A DNA stretch of 64,000 bases. It comes from Simplicispira lacusdiani. GTDB taxonomy: Bacteria; Pseudomonadota; Gammaproteobacteria; Burkholderiales; Burkholderiaceae_C. Of this stretch, positions 20,307-30,136 are shown in pieces (the stretch's first letter is position 1; each line of letters opens with the position of its first letter). Location of the stretch: NCBI RefSeq assembly GCF_003604195.1, contig NZ_QXGR01000001.1:496001-560000 (forward strand), in the 5' to 3' direction. The notes under the pieces are model-generated. The model saw only the letters and a program-made list of their open reading frames with translations. It did not search any database and was not told the origin of the DNA. The position numbers were made by a program, and so were the translations under genes.

Positions 20307-21702
20307 AGGGCCGGGCCCAACCACCGCCGTCATCCGCATCGTGCCGCGCGCGCGGCGTGGTGCGCTCGCGCGCCTGGGTGATGCCATGGCGCGCCACCGC
20401 CGGGCCATCGTGGCGGTGCAGTGGATGGTGGTCCTGGTTTATGCGGTGCTGGTGGCTGTTCCGGCCTTTCTCCCCGTGCCGGAGGCCGGGGCGCACATGC
20501 TCAACAACTTGACGCTCGTGGCGCAGTTCGCCTTCTGGGGGCTCTGGTGGCCGGGAGTGATCGTGGCCACCATGCTGTTCGGGCGCATCTGGTGCGGCGT
20601 GCTGTGCCCCGAAGGGGCACTGGCGGAGTTCGCCAGCCGGCATGGCCGTGGAGGGGCGATACCGCGCTGGGTGCGTTGGCGCGGTTGGCCGCTGGTCGCC
20701 TTTGTCGTCACCACGGTGTATGGGCAGCTCGTCAGTGTGTACGAATATCCCCAGGCCGCGCTGCTGGTGCTGGGAGGGTCCACCCTGGCGGCGGTGGCGA
20801 TCGGCTGGGCCTATGGGCGTGGCAAGCGGGTCTGGTGCCGTTACCTGTGCCCTGTCAGCGGCGTGTTCGCGCTGCTGGCGCGCGTGGCGCCGCTGCATTT
20901 CAAGGTGGACCGCGAAGCCTGGGCCGCCTATCCACGGCGCACCCCCGCCGTGGATTGCGCCCCATTGCTGTCCGTGCAGCAGATGACCGGCGCCGCGCAG
21001 TGCCATGCGTGCGGGCGCTGCGCCGGGCACCGCGACGCCGTGACCCTGAGTGTGCGCTCACCTGCGGTCGAGATCCTGGCCAGTGGCCCGCGCGACGTGG
21101 GGCGTGCCGAGGCCTGGCTGTTGATCTGGGGCTTGTTCGGGGTGGCGATCGGGGCGTTCCGCTGGTCTGCCGATCCGTTGTTTGTCGCCTGGCGCCAACA
21201 GGCCGCGGCCTGGCTGGCCGAGCGCGAGTGGTGGAAACTGCTGGACACCGATGCCCCCTGGTGGCTGCTCACGCACTACCCGGCGGTGGGGGACACCTTC
21301 ACCTGGCTGGACGGCTTGCTGATTCCGGCCTACATCGGCGCCGTCACGCTGGTACTGGGCAGCGCGCTGCAGGCCGGAGCCTGGGTGGCCGGGCGGCTGG
21401 CCCGCCTGCCCTGGACGGTGCTGGCCCTGGCCTGGGTTCCCGCTGCCGGCGCCGGGGTGTTCGTGGGGCTGACCCTGCTCACCCAAACGCAGCTGCGCGC
21501 CGAAGGCGTCTATCTGCCCTGGCTCGACATGGCCCGCGCGGCCGTGCTGGCCCTGGCCTTCGCGGCGTCGCTGGCGCTGGGCGCGGCGCGCTTGGCGCGT
21601 GAGCGCGTGCCATTGGCGCGCGCGGTGCCGGCCTGGCTGGCGCTGGCCGTTCCGCTGGCGCTGGTGGGTGTCGCCTGGTGGCAGCAGCTGTTTCGGGCGT
21701 AG
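20296..21702 (+). CDS. FtrD-like membrane polyferredoxin (4Fe-4S binding)
   Basis: The 468-residue membrane protein resembles NapH/FtrD polyferredoxins. Several transmembrane helices flank two conserved CxxxCP motifs, RIWCGVLCPEGALAEF and VWCRYLCPVSGVFALL, and a ferredoxin-like Cys cluster CHACGRC follows near residue 237. The C-terminal third is a further bundle of about four hydrophobic helices. In Brucella-type FtrABCD systems the FtrD protein supplies electrons for iron oxidation or reduction around the FTR1 permease. Here it is the last gene and there is no FTR1 homologue between it and the cupredoxin. The start codon lies inside the cupredoxin gene. Confidence 0.82.
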   Translation: MRAEGPGPTTAVIRIVPRARRGALARLGDAMARHRRAIVAVQWMVVLVYAVLVAVPAFLPVPEAGAHMLNNLTLVAQFAFWGLWWPGVIVATMLFGRIWCGVLCPEGALAEFASRHGRGGAIPRWVRWRGWPLVAFVVTTVYGQLVSVYEYPQAALLVLGGSTLAAVAIGWAYGRGKRVWCRYLCPVSGVFALLARVAPLHFKVDREAWAAYPRRTPAVDCAPLLSVQQMTGAAQCHACGRCAGHRDAVTLSVRSPAVEILASGPRDVGRAEAWLLIWGLFGVAIGAFRWSADPLFVAWRQQAAAWLAEREWWKLLDTDAPWWLLTHYPAVGDTFTWLDGLLIPAYIGAVTLVLGSALQAGAWVAGRLARLPWTVLALAWVPAAGAGVFVGLTLLTQTQLRAEGVYLPWLDMARAAVLALAFAASLALGAARLARERVPLARAVPAWLALAVPLALVGVAWWQQLFRA

Positions 21703-21867
21703 CGCCGGTCGCGTGCCCGTGCCCATGCCGTCGTGCAAACCCCCGTGGGGGCGGCGGGGTATCGACGGGCCGCCCTCCGGATCGGCCCGCATACAATGTT
21801 CTGTTTACCGCCAGGCGCCGGCCTGGGCGGGTTTGTTCCCCGACCATCCATTTGTGGAGTCTTGTCC

Positions 21868-22203
21868 GTGTTCATTTCTTCTGCTTTCGCCCAGACTGCT
21901 CCCGCTGCCGCCGCTGGTGGCGGCGACTTCATGTCCTCCCTGACGGGCATGCTGCCGCTGGTGCTGATGTTCGTGGTGCTTTACTTCGTCATGATCCGCC
22001 CCCAGATGAAGCGCCAGAAGGAGCACCGCGCCATGATCGACGCCATCGCCAAGGGCGATGAGGTGGTTGTCGGCGGCGGCATCCTGGGCAAGGTCGCGCG
22101 CCTGTCCGAGCAGTACCTGCACATCGAGATCGCCTCGGGCGTGGAAGTGCAGGTCCAGCGCGCCGCCGTGGTCCAGGTGCTGCCCAAGGGCACGATCAAG
22201 TAA
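21868..22203 (+). CDS. yajC: Sec translocon accessory subunit YajC
   Basis: The 111-residue product has a short periplasmic N-terminus, one transmembrane helix (LPLVLMFVVLYFVMIRPQMKRQKEH) and a cytoplasmic domain with DEVVVGGGILGKVARL, all hallmarks of YajC. The GTG at 21868 is preceded by TGGAG and gives the standard length. It heads the yajC-secD-secF operon; a TACAAT hexamer at 21792-21797 may be its -10 element. Confidence 0.95.
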   Translation: MFISSAFAQTAPAAAAGGGDFMSSLTGMLPLVLMFVVLYFVMIRPQMKRQKEHRAMIDAIAKGDEVVVGGGILGKVARLSEQYLHIEIASGVEVQVQRAAVVQVLPKGTIK

Positions 22204-22282
22204 GCCCGGCTCCAGAAACCGCGGGCGGCGCTTGGCGCGGCAGCCCGCGTTCCGTCCTTGTCCGTGAGGTATTAGCGCGATC

Positions 22283-24169
22283 ATGAACCGTTATCCGGTC
22301 TGGAAGTACGCGATCCTGGTGATCGCGCTGCTGGTCGGGGTGCTCTACACCCTGCCCAATTTCTTTGGCGAGGCACCTGCGGTGCAGGTCTCGTCGGCCA
22401 AGGCCACCGTCAAGGTGGATTCCGCCGTGTTGCAGCGCGTGGAAGAGGCGCTCAAGGCCGCAGGCGTGACGGCGGACTTCGTCACCCTCGAAGGCACTTC
22501 GGTGCGCGCCCGTTTCGACACGCCCGACAACCAGCTCAAGGCCAAGGACGCGATCCAGAAGGCCCTCGTGCCCGATCCGGCCGATCCGGCCTATATCGTG
22601 GCGCTGAACCTGGTGTCGCGCTCGCCCACCTGGCTCACCGCGCTGCACGCCCAGCCCATGTACCTGGGCCTGGACCTGCGCGGCGGCGTGCACTTCATGC
22701 TCCAGGTGGACATGCAGGCGGCCCTGACCAAGAAGGCAGAGTCGTATGCCGGCGACATCCGCACCACGCTGCGCGACAAGAACATCCGCCATGGCGGCAT
22801 CAGCCGCGACGGCCAGGCCGTGGAAATCAAGGTGCGCGACGAGGCCACGCGCACGGCCGCGAACAACCTGATCGCCGACCAGTTTCCCGATCTGCAGGTG
22901 GCGGTCACTCCCGAAGGGGCCGAATTCAAGCTGCGCGCCACCATCAAGCCCGAGGCCACGCGCCGGGTCCAGGAGCAGGCGCTCAAGCAGAACATCACCA
23001 CCCTGCACAACCGGATCAACGAGCTGGGCGTGGCCGAGCCCGTCATCCAGCAGCAGGGCCTGGACCGCATCGTGGTGCAGCTGCCCGGCGTGCAGGACAC
23101 GGCCAAGGCCAAGGACATCCTGGGCCGCACGGCCACGCTGGAGGTGCGCCTGGTGGATGAGACCACCGAGGCGCGCGCGGCCGAGCGCGGCCAGGGCACC
23201 GTGCCGTTTGGCTCGGAGCGCTACCTGGAACGCAATGGTCAGCCAGTGATCGTGAAGAAGCAGGTCATCCTGACCGGCGAGAACCTCACCGATGCCCAAC
23301 CGGGCTTCGATGGCCAGACGCAGGAACCCACCGTCAACCTGACGCTCGATGCCAAGGGCGCGCGCATCTTCAAGGATGTGACGCGCGAGAACATCAACAA
23401 GCGCATGGCCATCATCCTGTTCGAGAAGGGCAAGGGCGAGGTCGTGACGGCGCCGGTCATCCGCTCCGAGATCGGCGGTGGCCGCGTGCAGATTTCCGGC
23501 CGCATGACCACCATGGAAGCCAACGACACCGCGCTGCTGCTGCGCGCGGGTTCGCTGGCCGCGCCCATGGAGATCATCGAGGAATTCACCATCGGCCCGA
23601 GCCTGGGGGCCGACAACATCGCGCGCGGCATCAACAGCGTGGTCTGGGGCATGCTGGCCATCGCGGCTTTCATGTGCGTGTACTACATGTTGTTCGGCGT
23701 GTTCTCCAGCATCGCACTGGGCGTCAATGTGCTGATGCTGATCGCCGTGCTGTCGATGCTGCAGGCCACGCTGACCCTGCCGGGCATCGCCGCCATGGCG
23801 CTGGCGCTGGGCGTGGCCATCGACTCGAACGTGCTCATCAACGAGCGCATCCGCGAGGAGCTGCGCGATGGTGTGTCGCCCCAGATGGCTATCCACGCGG
23901 GCTATGAGCGCGCCTGGGCCACCATCCTGGACTCGAACGTCACCACCTTGATCGCCGGTCTGGCGCTGCTGGCTTTCGGCTCGGGGCCGGTGCGCGGCTT
24001 TGCCGTGGTGCACTGCATCGGCATCCTGACCAGCATGTTCTCGGCCGTGTTCTTCTCGCGCGGGCTGGTCAACTTCTGGTACGGCGGCAAGAAGAAGCTC
24101 AAGAGTCTGTCCATCGGCCAGATCTGGAAACCCGAAGCCGGCGGCACCACGGTCGCCAAGCCGGAATAA
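22283..24169 (+). CDS. secD: Protein translocase subunit SecD
   Basis: SecD (628 residues) uses the proton gradient with SecF to help proteins leave the SecYEG channel. The first transmembrane helix is at residues 7-28. The large periplasmic P1 region holds LGLDLRGGVHFMLQVD and the repeat NRINELGVAEPVIQQQG. The C-terminal five-helix bundle begins near residue 445 and contains GVAIDSNVLINERIREEL. The length is normal for the betaproteobacterial form. It lies 79 bp after yajC and 12 bp before secF. Confidence 0.97.
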   Translation: MNRYPVWKYAILVIALLVGVLYTLPNFFGEAPAVQVSSAKATVKVDSAVLQRVEEALKAAGVTADFVTLEGTSVRARFDTPDNQLKAKDAIQKALVPDPADPAYIVALNLVSRSPTWLTALHAQPMYLGLDLRGGVHFMLQVDMQAALTKKAESYAGDIRTTLRDKNIRHGGISRDGQAVEIKVRDEATRTAANNLIADQFPDLQVAVTPEGAEFKLRATIKPEATRRVQEQALKQNITTLHNRINELGVAEPVIQQQGLDRIVVQLPGVQDTAKAKDILGRTATLEVRLVDETTEARAAERGQGTVPFGSERYLERNGQPVIVKKQVILTGENLTDAQPGFDGQTQEPTVNLTLDAKGARIFKDVTRENINKRMAIILFEKGKGEVVTAPVIRSEIGGGRVQISGRMTTMEANDTALLLRAGSLAAPMEIIEEFTIGPSLGADNIARGINSVVWGMLAIAAFMCVYYMLFGVFSSIALGVNVLMLIAVLSMLQATLTLPGIAAMALALGVAIDSNVLINERIREELRDGVSPQMAIHAGYERAWATILDSNVTTLIAGLALLAFGSGPVRGFAVVHCIGILTSMFSAVFFSRGLVNFWYGGKKKLKSLSIGQIWKPEAGGTTVAKPE

Positions 24170-24181
24170 AGGAGGAAGACC

Positions 24182-25135
24182 ATGGAGTTCTTCCGCATCA
24201 AAAAAGACATTCCCTTCATGAAGCACGCGTTGATCTTCAACGCGATCTCCTTCATCACCTTCGCCCTGGCGGTTTTCTTCCTGCTCACGCGCGGGCTGCA
24301 CCTCTCGGTCGAGTTCACCGGCGGCACGGTCATGGAGGTGGCCTACAGCCAGCCGGCCGACCTGGCCAAGGTGCGCGGCGCCGTGTCGGCCCTGGGCTAT
24401 GCCGATGACGTGCAGGTGCAGAATTTCGGCACCTCGCGCGACGTGATGATCCGCCTGCCCGCGCAGAAAGGCGTCTCCTCGGCGCAGCAGAGCGAGCAGG
24501 TGATTGGCGCGCTCAAGGCGGCCGACCCCGAAGTCACGCTGCGCCGCACCGAATTTGTGGGCCCGCAGGTGGGCGAGGAACTGGTGCATGGCGGCCTCAT
24601 GGCGCTGGCCATGGTGGTCGTGGGCATCGTGATCTACCTGGCGTTCCGCTTCGAATGGAAGTTCGGTGTCGCGGCCATCATCGCCAACCTCCATGACGTG
24701 GTCATCATCCTGGGCTTCTTCGCCTTCTTCCAGTGGGAGTTCTCCCTCTCGGTGCTGGCGGCGGTGCTGGCGGTGCTGGGTTACTCGGTCAACGAGTCTG
24801 TCGTGATCTTCGACCGTATCCGCGAGGCCTTCCGCCGTTACCGCAAGATGACCACGCACGAGGTCATCGATCACGCGATCACCAGCACGATGAGCCGCAC
24901 CATCATCACCCACGCCTCGACCGAGGCCATGGTGCTGTCGATGTTCTTCTTTGGGGGCCCCAGCCTGCACTATTTCGCGCTGGCGCTGACCATCGGCATC
25001 CTGTTCGGCATCTACTCCTCGGTGTTCGTGGCGGCCGCGATCGCCATGTGGCTGGGTGTCAAGCGCGAGGATCTCGTCAAGACCGTGCGCAAGGAAGGCG
25101 ATCCGAACGACCCGAACGCGGGCGCAACGGTTTGA
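24182..25135 (+). CDS. secF: Protein translocase subunit SecF
   Basis: The 317-residue partner of SecD has an N-terminal helix (ALIFNAISFITFALAVFFLL) and the periplasmic signature VEFTGGTVMEVAY. The C-terminal helix bundle has GYSVNESVVIFDRIREAFR and SRTIITHASTEAMVLSMFFFGG. A strong AAAGGAGGA ribosome-binding site lies just upstream. The gene follows secD directly and ends 34 bp before the DUF1631 gene. Confidence 0.97.
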   Translation: MEFFRIKKDIPFMKHALIFNAISFITFALAVFFLLTRGLHLSVEFTGGTVMEVAYSQPADLAKVRGAVSALGYADDVQVQNFGTSRDVMIRLPAQKGVSSAQQSEQVIGALKAADPEVTLRRTEFVGPQVGEELVHGGLMALAMVVVGIVIYLAFRFEWKFGVAAIIANLHDVVIILGFFAFFQWEFSLSVLAAVLAVLGYSVNESVVIFDRIREAFRRYRKMTTHEVIDHAITSTMSRTIITHASTEAMVLSMFFFGGPSLHYFALALTIGILFGIYSSVFVAAAIAMWLGVKREDLVKTVRKEGDPNDPNAGATV

Positions 25136-25169
25136 CCCGTTTGGGGAATTCCCAGACTAATATCGAGGG

Positions 25170-27509
25170 ATGCACACACCTCCACCGCCCATTCATCCGC
25201 AGCGCAGGCTGGCACGCCAGGTGCGCGAGCGGCTGGTGGACGGGCTCTGCAGCGGCCTTGTGGGCGTGGACAAGGCGATCCTGGAGTTCCTGAACGCGCT
25301 GATGGCGCAAACCGGGACGCAGCGCGAGATGCAGGAGCGGCGCGACGCCTGGATGTCGTACCAGTCGCATGGCGGGGAATGGGTCCGTGGCGTCTCGGTG
25401 GCCTGGCGCGCGGCGCAGGCTCCGTCCACGGCGGGGCCGCCGCCCGGTAGCCGTCCGTCTGAGCTGACGTTCGAGCTGGTGGACGACAACGTGGTCGAGA
25501 ACAAGATCCTGGCTTCACGGATGGCGCTGACGGTGCTGGAGCAGGTCAATGCCAGCTTTGATGCGCTGCGCTTGCGGGTGCAGGTTCTGGAGGGACTGGA
25601 CCTGCCGGCCACCGATATCCTGCGGCCGGAAACGGTGGCGTTGCACATGGTCGATGCATGGGTCAAGGCGGGGCTCAAGCGCAACGATCTCCTAGCGGCG
25701 TTGGACCCCCTGCTGCGGGAGCTGACCGCCTTGTTGCAGAAGGTGTATCAGGCAGGCAACGATTTCCTGCAGGCCCAAGGTGTTGCTGCACAGCAGGATT
25801 TGCGCGTGCGGATGAGCCGTGCTTCGCCTTCGGGATCGGGGGGCTTGCAAGCCCAGGGGCAAGGGCCTGCGACCCGCGCCCTGGAGCAGTCGCAGGAGGC
25901 CGTGGCGCGCGCAAGGGCGCAGGCTTCCATGCATGCGCAGGCGTCGCGCATGGGCCCGGCAGGGACCGCCTTCGCCATGCCGCCGGGGGCCTCGATGTCC
26001 GGAATGACGCCCCTGGCCCGTGCGCGCCAGCGTGCCCATGGCGTCATGGGGCAGTTGCGGCGCCTGCTGACCCAGCCCGCGACAGGGTTCGACATGGTCA
26101 ATGCGCCCCCTGCCTCGGCGGCCTTGGCGCAGGCCCTGGCAGCCCACCGGGTGCAGGCCGAAACCTATTACAGCACCGTGGGCACGCTGGCGGAAGACTA
26201 CAGCCCTGCGGCCGTGGTGCATCTGGCGGGAGTGGTGCGCAACCGTTCCGCCGAACTCAAGAAGAAGGCAGATACCCAGGGAGAGAAGGCCATCATCGAG
26301 GTGGTGGCCCTGATGTTCCAGAGCATCCTGGCGGAGGACCGCATTCCTCCGGCCGTGCGCATCTGGTTCGCGCGGCTGCAGGTGCCGGTCCTGCGCGTGG
26401 CGCTGGCCGAGCCGGAATTCTTCAGCAACCTGAACCATCCCGCGCGCCAGTTGATCGACCGCATGGGCTCCTGCGCATTGGGCTTTGATGCCACGTCGAT
26501 CTCGGGCAGCGCGCTGGAGGCGGAAATCAAGCGCATCGTCCAGGTGATCGAGCAGTACCCGGAAACGGGCAGCCGCGTGTTCCAGCTGGTGCATGACGAA
26601 TTCGAGAAATTCCTGGCCAAATTTCTCACGGAAAAGCAGGCGACGTCGCGGTTGGTGAGCGTGGCGCAGCAGGTCGAGCAGAAGGAAACCCTGGCCATCC
26701 AGTACACGATCGAGCTGCGCACCATGCTCAAGGACATGCCGGTGCGCGATGAGATCCGCGACTTCCTGTTCAAGACCTGGGCCGAGGTGCTGGCGCTTTC
26801 CGCCGTGCGCGAAGGTCCCCAGCATGCCGATACGGTGGCCTACAAGCGTGCTGCGGCCGATCTGGTGTGGGCGGCGAGCGCCAAGCCCAACCGCAGCGAG
26901 CGGGCCCAGGTGATCCAGAGCCTGCCCGGGTTGTTGCAGCGGTTGCGCCAGGGCCTGGCCTTGATGGGAATCACCGGGGCCGGGCAGGACACGCAGATCA
27001 AGGCACTCACCGATACGCTGGCGGAAGCCTTCCTGTCCAAGACGGCGGCCATTCCGGCGGAGCACATCGAAGCCATGGCCAAGCGGCTTGCCAATCTGGA
27101 AGAGTTCATTGGAGATGCGGCCGTCATGGGCGATCTGCCGCTGGATGCCGAGAGCATTGAAATGATGACCGGCATCGATGCTTCGGCCATCCATGTGGTG
27201 GCAGACAACGGGGCACCCGTGGACGACGCCATGGTGGCCTGGGCGCAGGAGCTGCAGCCAGGCAACTGGTTCACGCTGGACCACAATGGATCGAGCAGCC
27301 AGGTTCAGTATGTCTGGCACAGCCAGCGCAAGCAACTGCACCTGTTCGCCTCGACCGATGGCAGCAGCTTCCTCATCCAGCTGCGCAGGCTGGGGGCCTA
27401 TCTGCAGGCGGGGCTGCTGGTGGCGCGCGAGGAGGAGGGTCTCACGGTTCGTGCCACGCGGGATGCTCTGGCCAAACTCAACGCCAACCCGGAGCGGCTG
27501 CTGGGCTGA
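25170..27509 (+). CDS. DUF1631 family protein
   Basis: The 779-residue protein is largely alpha-helical, with long charged helices and no signal peptide or membrane segment, so it should be cytoplasmic. A low-complexity Ala/Gln/Met linker spans about residues 225-285. The conserved core contains FSNLNHPARQLIDRMG and RVFQLVHDEFEKFLAKF. The final ~80 residues (from LQPGNWFTLDHNG) look like a small beta-barrel of PilZ-like type, as in other DUF1631 members. The family has no settled function. It follows secF but has its own spacing, and the gene convergent to it is dprA. Confidence 0.85.
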   Translation: MHTPPPPIHPQRRLARQVRERLVDGLCSGLVGVDKAILEFLNALMAQTGTQREMQERRDAWMSYQSHGGEWVRGVSVAWRAAQAPSTAGPPPGSRPSELTFELVDDNVVENKILASRMALTVLEQVNASFDALRLRVQVLEGLDLPATDILRPETVALHMVDAWVKAGLKRNDLLAALDPLLRELTALLQKVYQAGNDFLQAQGVAAQQDLRVRMSRASPSGSGGLQAQGQGPATRALEQSQEAVARARAQASMHAQASRMGPAGTAFAMPPGASMSGMTPLARARQRAHGVMGQLRRLLTQPATGFDMVNAPPASAALAQALAAHRVQAETYYSTVGTLAEDYSPAAVVHLAGVVRNRSAELKKKADTQGEKAIIEVVALMFQSILAEDRIPPAVRIWFARLQVPVLRVALAEPEFFSNLNHPARQLIDRMGSCALGFDATSISGSALEAEIKRIVQVIEQYPETGSRVFQLVHDEFEKFLAKFLTEKQATSRLVSVAQQVEQKETLAIQYTIELRTMLKDMPVRDEIRDFLFKTWAEVLALSAVREGPQHADTVAYKRAAADLVWAASAKPNRSERAQVIQSLPGLLQRLRQGLALMGITGAGQDTQIKALTDTLAEAFLSKTAAIPAEHIEAMAKRLANLEEFIGDAAVMGDLPLDAESIEMMTGIDASAIHVVADNGAPVDDAMVAWAQELQPGNWFTLDHNGSSSQVQYVWHSQRKQLHLFASTDGSSFLIQLRRLGAYLQAGLLVAREEEGLTVRATRDALAKLNANPERLLG

Positions 27510-27522
27510 TCCGCAGGCGGCT

Positions 27523-28662
27523 TCAGGCCTGTGCCATGCGTTGGAACAGGCCGCCGGGCATCCGCACCAGCGAGCCCGCCAATTCCAGTTCCAGTAATTG
27601 CACCTGCAGGCCGGGCGTGTCCAGCCCGGTGCGGGCTTGCAGGGCATCGAGGCCGATCGGGTCGAACCCCATGGCATCGAGCAGACCGTGCGCGGCGGGT
27701 GTCTCGGCAGGCGCGGGCGCCGGCCTGGCGGGCGCCGGCCATCGCAGCTCTTCGAGCACATCCTGCGCGGATTCCACCAGCTTGGCGCCTTGGCGGATCA
27801 GGGCGTGACAGCCGCGTGACTGGATGGCATGGATGGACCCAGGGATGGCGAACACCTCGCGGCCCTGCTCGCTGGCCATGCGGGCGGTGATCAGCGAGCC
27901 GGACGCTGGTGCGGCCTCCACCACCAGGGTGCCTTGGGAAAGGCCCGAGATGATGCGGTTGCGCTTGGGGAAATTGGCCGCCAGCGGGGGTGTGCCCAGC
28001 GGGTATTCGCTCATCAGCAGGCCCTGCGCGGCGATGCGGTGCGCCAGTTCGCGGTGGCGTTGCGGGTACACACGATCAAGACCGGTGCCCACCACGGCGA
28101 TGGTGGCCGGCGTGGCATCCGTGGGGCTGGCGTCGGCCAGCGCGCCTTCGTGCGCGGCCCCGTCGATGCCCAGCGCAAGCCCCGAAACGATGGTCAGTCC
28201 TGCGGCGCGCAGGGTCTGGGCGAATTGCCGTGCATTGTCCTGTCCCTGGGGCGTGGGGTTGCGGCTGCCCACCAGGGCCAGGCAGCGTTCCGCCGGAAAG
28301 GCTGCGGCCCGCAGGAAGCGGGCCGGGCCGAGCAGGTAAAGCACCAAGGGTGGGTCGCTGGTTTCGAGCAGTGACGGCGGATACAGGGGGTGGCCCAGGG
28401 GGACGAGGGCCCGTGCGGTGGCAGCGTCGGGGCTGGCATGCAGCCATTGCCAGGTGGTTTCCACGAGGGAGGCCAGACCTGCGGGCTCGGTCTGCAGGGT
28501 GTCGGCCTGCGCGGGGCCGAGACAGGCCTGCAGCACATGCGCCGGTTGCTCGAAGATGCTGCGGGGAAGGCCGAAGGCCACCAGCAGGCGTCGGGCGGCC
28601 TGATTGCCGATGCCGGGCGTCAGGGTCAGCCGCAGCCATGCGGCGAGTTCATCGCGGTCCAT
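27523..28662 (-). CDS. dprA: DNA processing protein DprA
   Basis: DprA loads RecA on incoming single-stranded DNA in natural transformation. The Rossmann core contains VGSRNPTPQG, VSGLALGIDGAAHEGAL and the DNA-binding stretch FPKRNRIISGLSQGTLVVEA. ASGSLITARMASEQGREVFA follows. A C-terminal winged-helix DprA_WH domain occurs after a Pro/Ala linker near residue 300. ATG 28662 begins MDRDELAAWLRL, matching the usual N-terminus and giving 379 residues; in-frame alternatives at 28701 (ATG) and 28737 (TTG) add unconserved sequence. It lies downstream of the LysM gene on the same strand. Confidence 0.93.
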   Translation of the reverse strand: MDRDELAAWLRLTLTPGIGNQAARRLLVAFGLPRSIFEQPAHVLQACLGPAQADTLQTEPAGLASLVETTWQWLHASPDAATARALVPLGHPLYPPSLLETSDPPLVLYLLGPARFLRAAAFPAERCLALVGSRNPTPQGQDNARQFAQTLRAAGLTIVSGLALGIDGAAHEGALADASPTDATPATIAVVGTGLDRVYPQRHRELAHRIAAQGLLMSEYPLGTPPLAANFPKRNRIISGLSQGTLVVEAAPASGSLITARMASEQGREVFAIPGSIHAIQSRGCHALIRQGAKLVESAQDVLEELRWPAPARPAPAPAETPAAHGLLDAMGFDPIGLDALQARTGLDTPGLQVQLLELELAGSLVRMPGGLFQRMAQA

Positions 28663-28733
28663 TGCGCGCGGTGCAGGCTCCGTGCCGGAGCCGTTACCCA
28701 TGGGCCGGTGCCGCGGTGTGCCGCTGCCGCATC

Positions 28734-29957
28734 TCAATCCGGGTTGGTGAGCCGGTCGCCAACGCGCACAGGCGTGCGCACATCCAGGATCAGCGCGTAG
28801 GAAACACGGTCGAAGGTGCGGAACACCATGGCCATGCCATTGTTTTCACTGGGCAGCTTGATCATGATCTTGGACTCGTCGGTCCGGTCCTTGATCTGCG
28901 CGCCCTTGGTCATCAGCTTGAGCACCAAGCCGGTTTCGATACCGTCCTGCGTGCCCAGGTTGATCGCGACCACGTTGTTCTGCGCGGCATTGGCGACGGC
29001 CGAACTGCCGTAGATGGAGACCACGCGGGCATCCACATCCTGCCGTGGCGCATGCGGCGTGTAGCTCAGGAAGACGCGCGGTGGCGCGGGCAGCAGGCGG
29101 TCGCCAGCGCGGATTTCCTCCTTGCTGGAAGTGAGGTCCAGCGAGGCGGGCACATACTCCGAAGTGACGCCGCCCTTGCCGTTGGCGCTGTCCTCGAAGG
29201 TCTCTCCGCGCATCAGCACCGCCTTGCCCAGGTGCTGAGCTTCGTAGCCCAGGATTTCCCCGGTCAGCGGGTCTTTCAGGGCCACGGCATTGCGGAACAC
29301 GCGGAACTGGCGGGGCTCGCCAGGCTCGGCGCGCAATGGGTTGGCCACGTCGCCCCGGGCGTAGATGCGGTCTCCCGGGCTCATGAGCACACGGTCTTCC
29401 ATCGTGGCCACGATGCGGGGTGCCTGTTGCAGTGTTTGCGCGTCAACCACCACGGGCTCCACCAGGAAGGGCTCGATCAGGTGTGGCTTGAGCGTGGGCA
29501 GCGCCGAGTCGGCCAGGCTGTCGGTGCGGGTGCGGGGGGAGACGCGCACGGTTTCGGGCTCGCCCGAGGTGCTGGTGCGCAGCCGGGCGTGGCCGCCATT
29601 CTTTTCGAGATAGAGGGTCTGCCCCGGGAAGATGAGGTGCGGGTTGCGGATCTCCTGGAGGTTCATGCCCCAGAGTTCGGGCCAGCGCCAGGGGCGTTTG
29701 AGGTACATGCCGGAGATGCCCCACAACGTGTCGCCGCGCTTGACGACATAGGTGTCGGGCGCACCGGGCGCGAGCTCGGCGAGGGGCACGCCCTGCTGGG
29801 CCACCTGCTGGGCGGTCGCGCGCTGTGACGCGGAGACCGAGAGATCCTGGGCCTGGACCGCCGGGGCGGCCAGGGCTGCGCAGAGGATGGCGGCTGTGCC
29901 CAGCATGGTCCGCTGCACGCTGGTGAATGCCGTCAAGTCGTTCCTGTTCTGATGCAT
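28734..29957 (-). CDS. Secreted LysM peptidoglycan-binding protein
   Basis: The 407-residue product has a signal peptide (cleavage near AVQAQ, residue 37) and one LysM domain at about residues 67-120 (YVVKRGDTLWGISGMYLKRP, with IFPGQTLYLEK at its end). A long non-LysM C-terminal region with mixed beta character follows. ATG 29957 has GAGGGGG about ten bases upstream. The LysM-dprA order just upstream of a divergent def is common in betaproteobacteria. A role in cell-wall association is inferred; no catalytic domain is recognisable. Confidence 0.88.
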   Translation of the reverse strand: MHQNRNDLTAFTSVQRTMLGTAAILCAALAAPAVQAQDLSVSASQRATAQQVAQQGVPLAELAPGAPDTYVVKRGDTLWGISGMYLKRPWRWPELWGMNLQEIRNPHLIFPGQTLYLEKNGGHARLRTSTSGEPETVRVSPRTRTDSLADSALPTLKPHLIEPFLVEPVVVDAQTLQQAPRIVATMEDRVLMSPGDRIYARGDVANPLRAEPGEPRQFRVFRNAVALKDPLTGEILGYEAQHLGKAVLMRGETFEDSANGKGGVTSEYVPASLDLTSSKEEIRAGDRLLPAPPRVFLSYTPHAPRQDVDARVVSIYGSSAVANAAQNNVVAINLGTQDGIETGLVLKLMTKGAQIKDRTDESKIMIKLPSENNGMAMVFRTFDRVSYALILDVRTPVRVGDRLTNPD

Positions 29958-30136
29958 TGTCAAACGCCCCCTCGCTGGCGCCGATATACACCCGGATATC
30001 GGGGCATACGGCAAAATACATTACAAATCATCTGAGATTCTCTGCTCAAGCCCTTGATTCGGCAATGATTATTGAATCAGGCAGGAGCGCACGCCTGAAA
30101 AAGTGGCGAAAATAGCGACATCTTTTCGGCGTGGCC

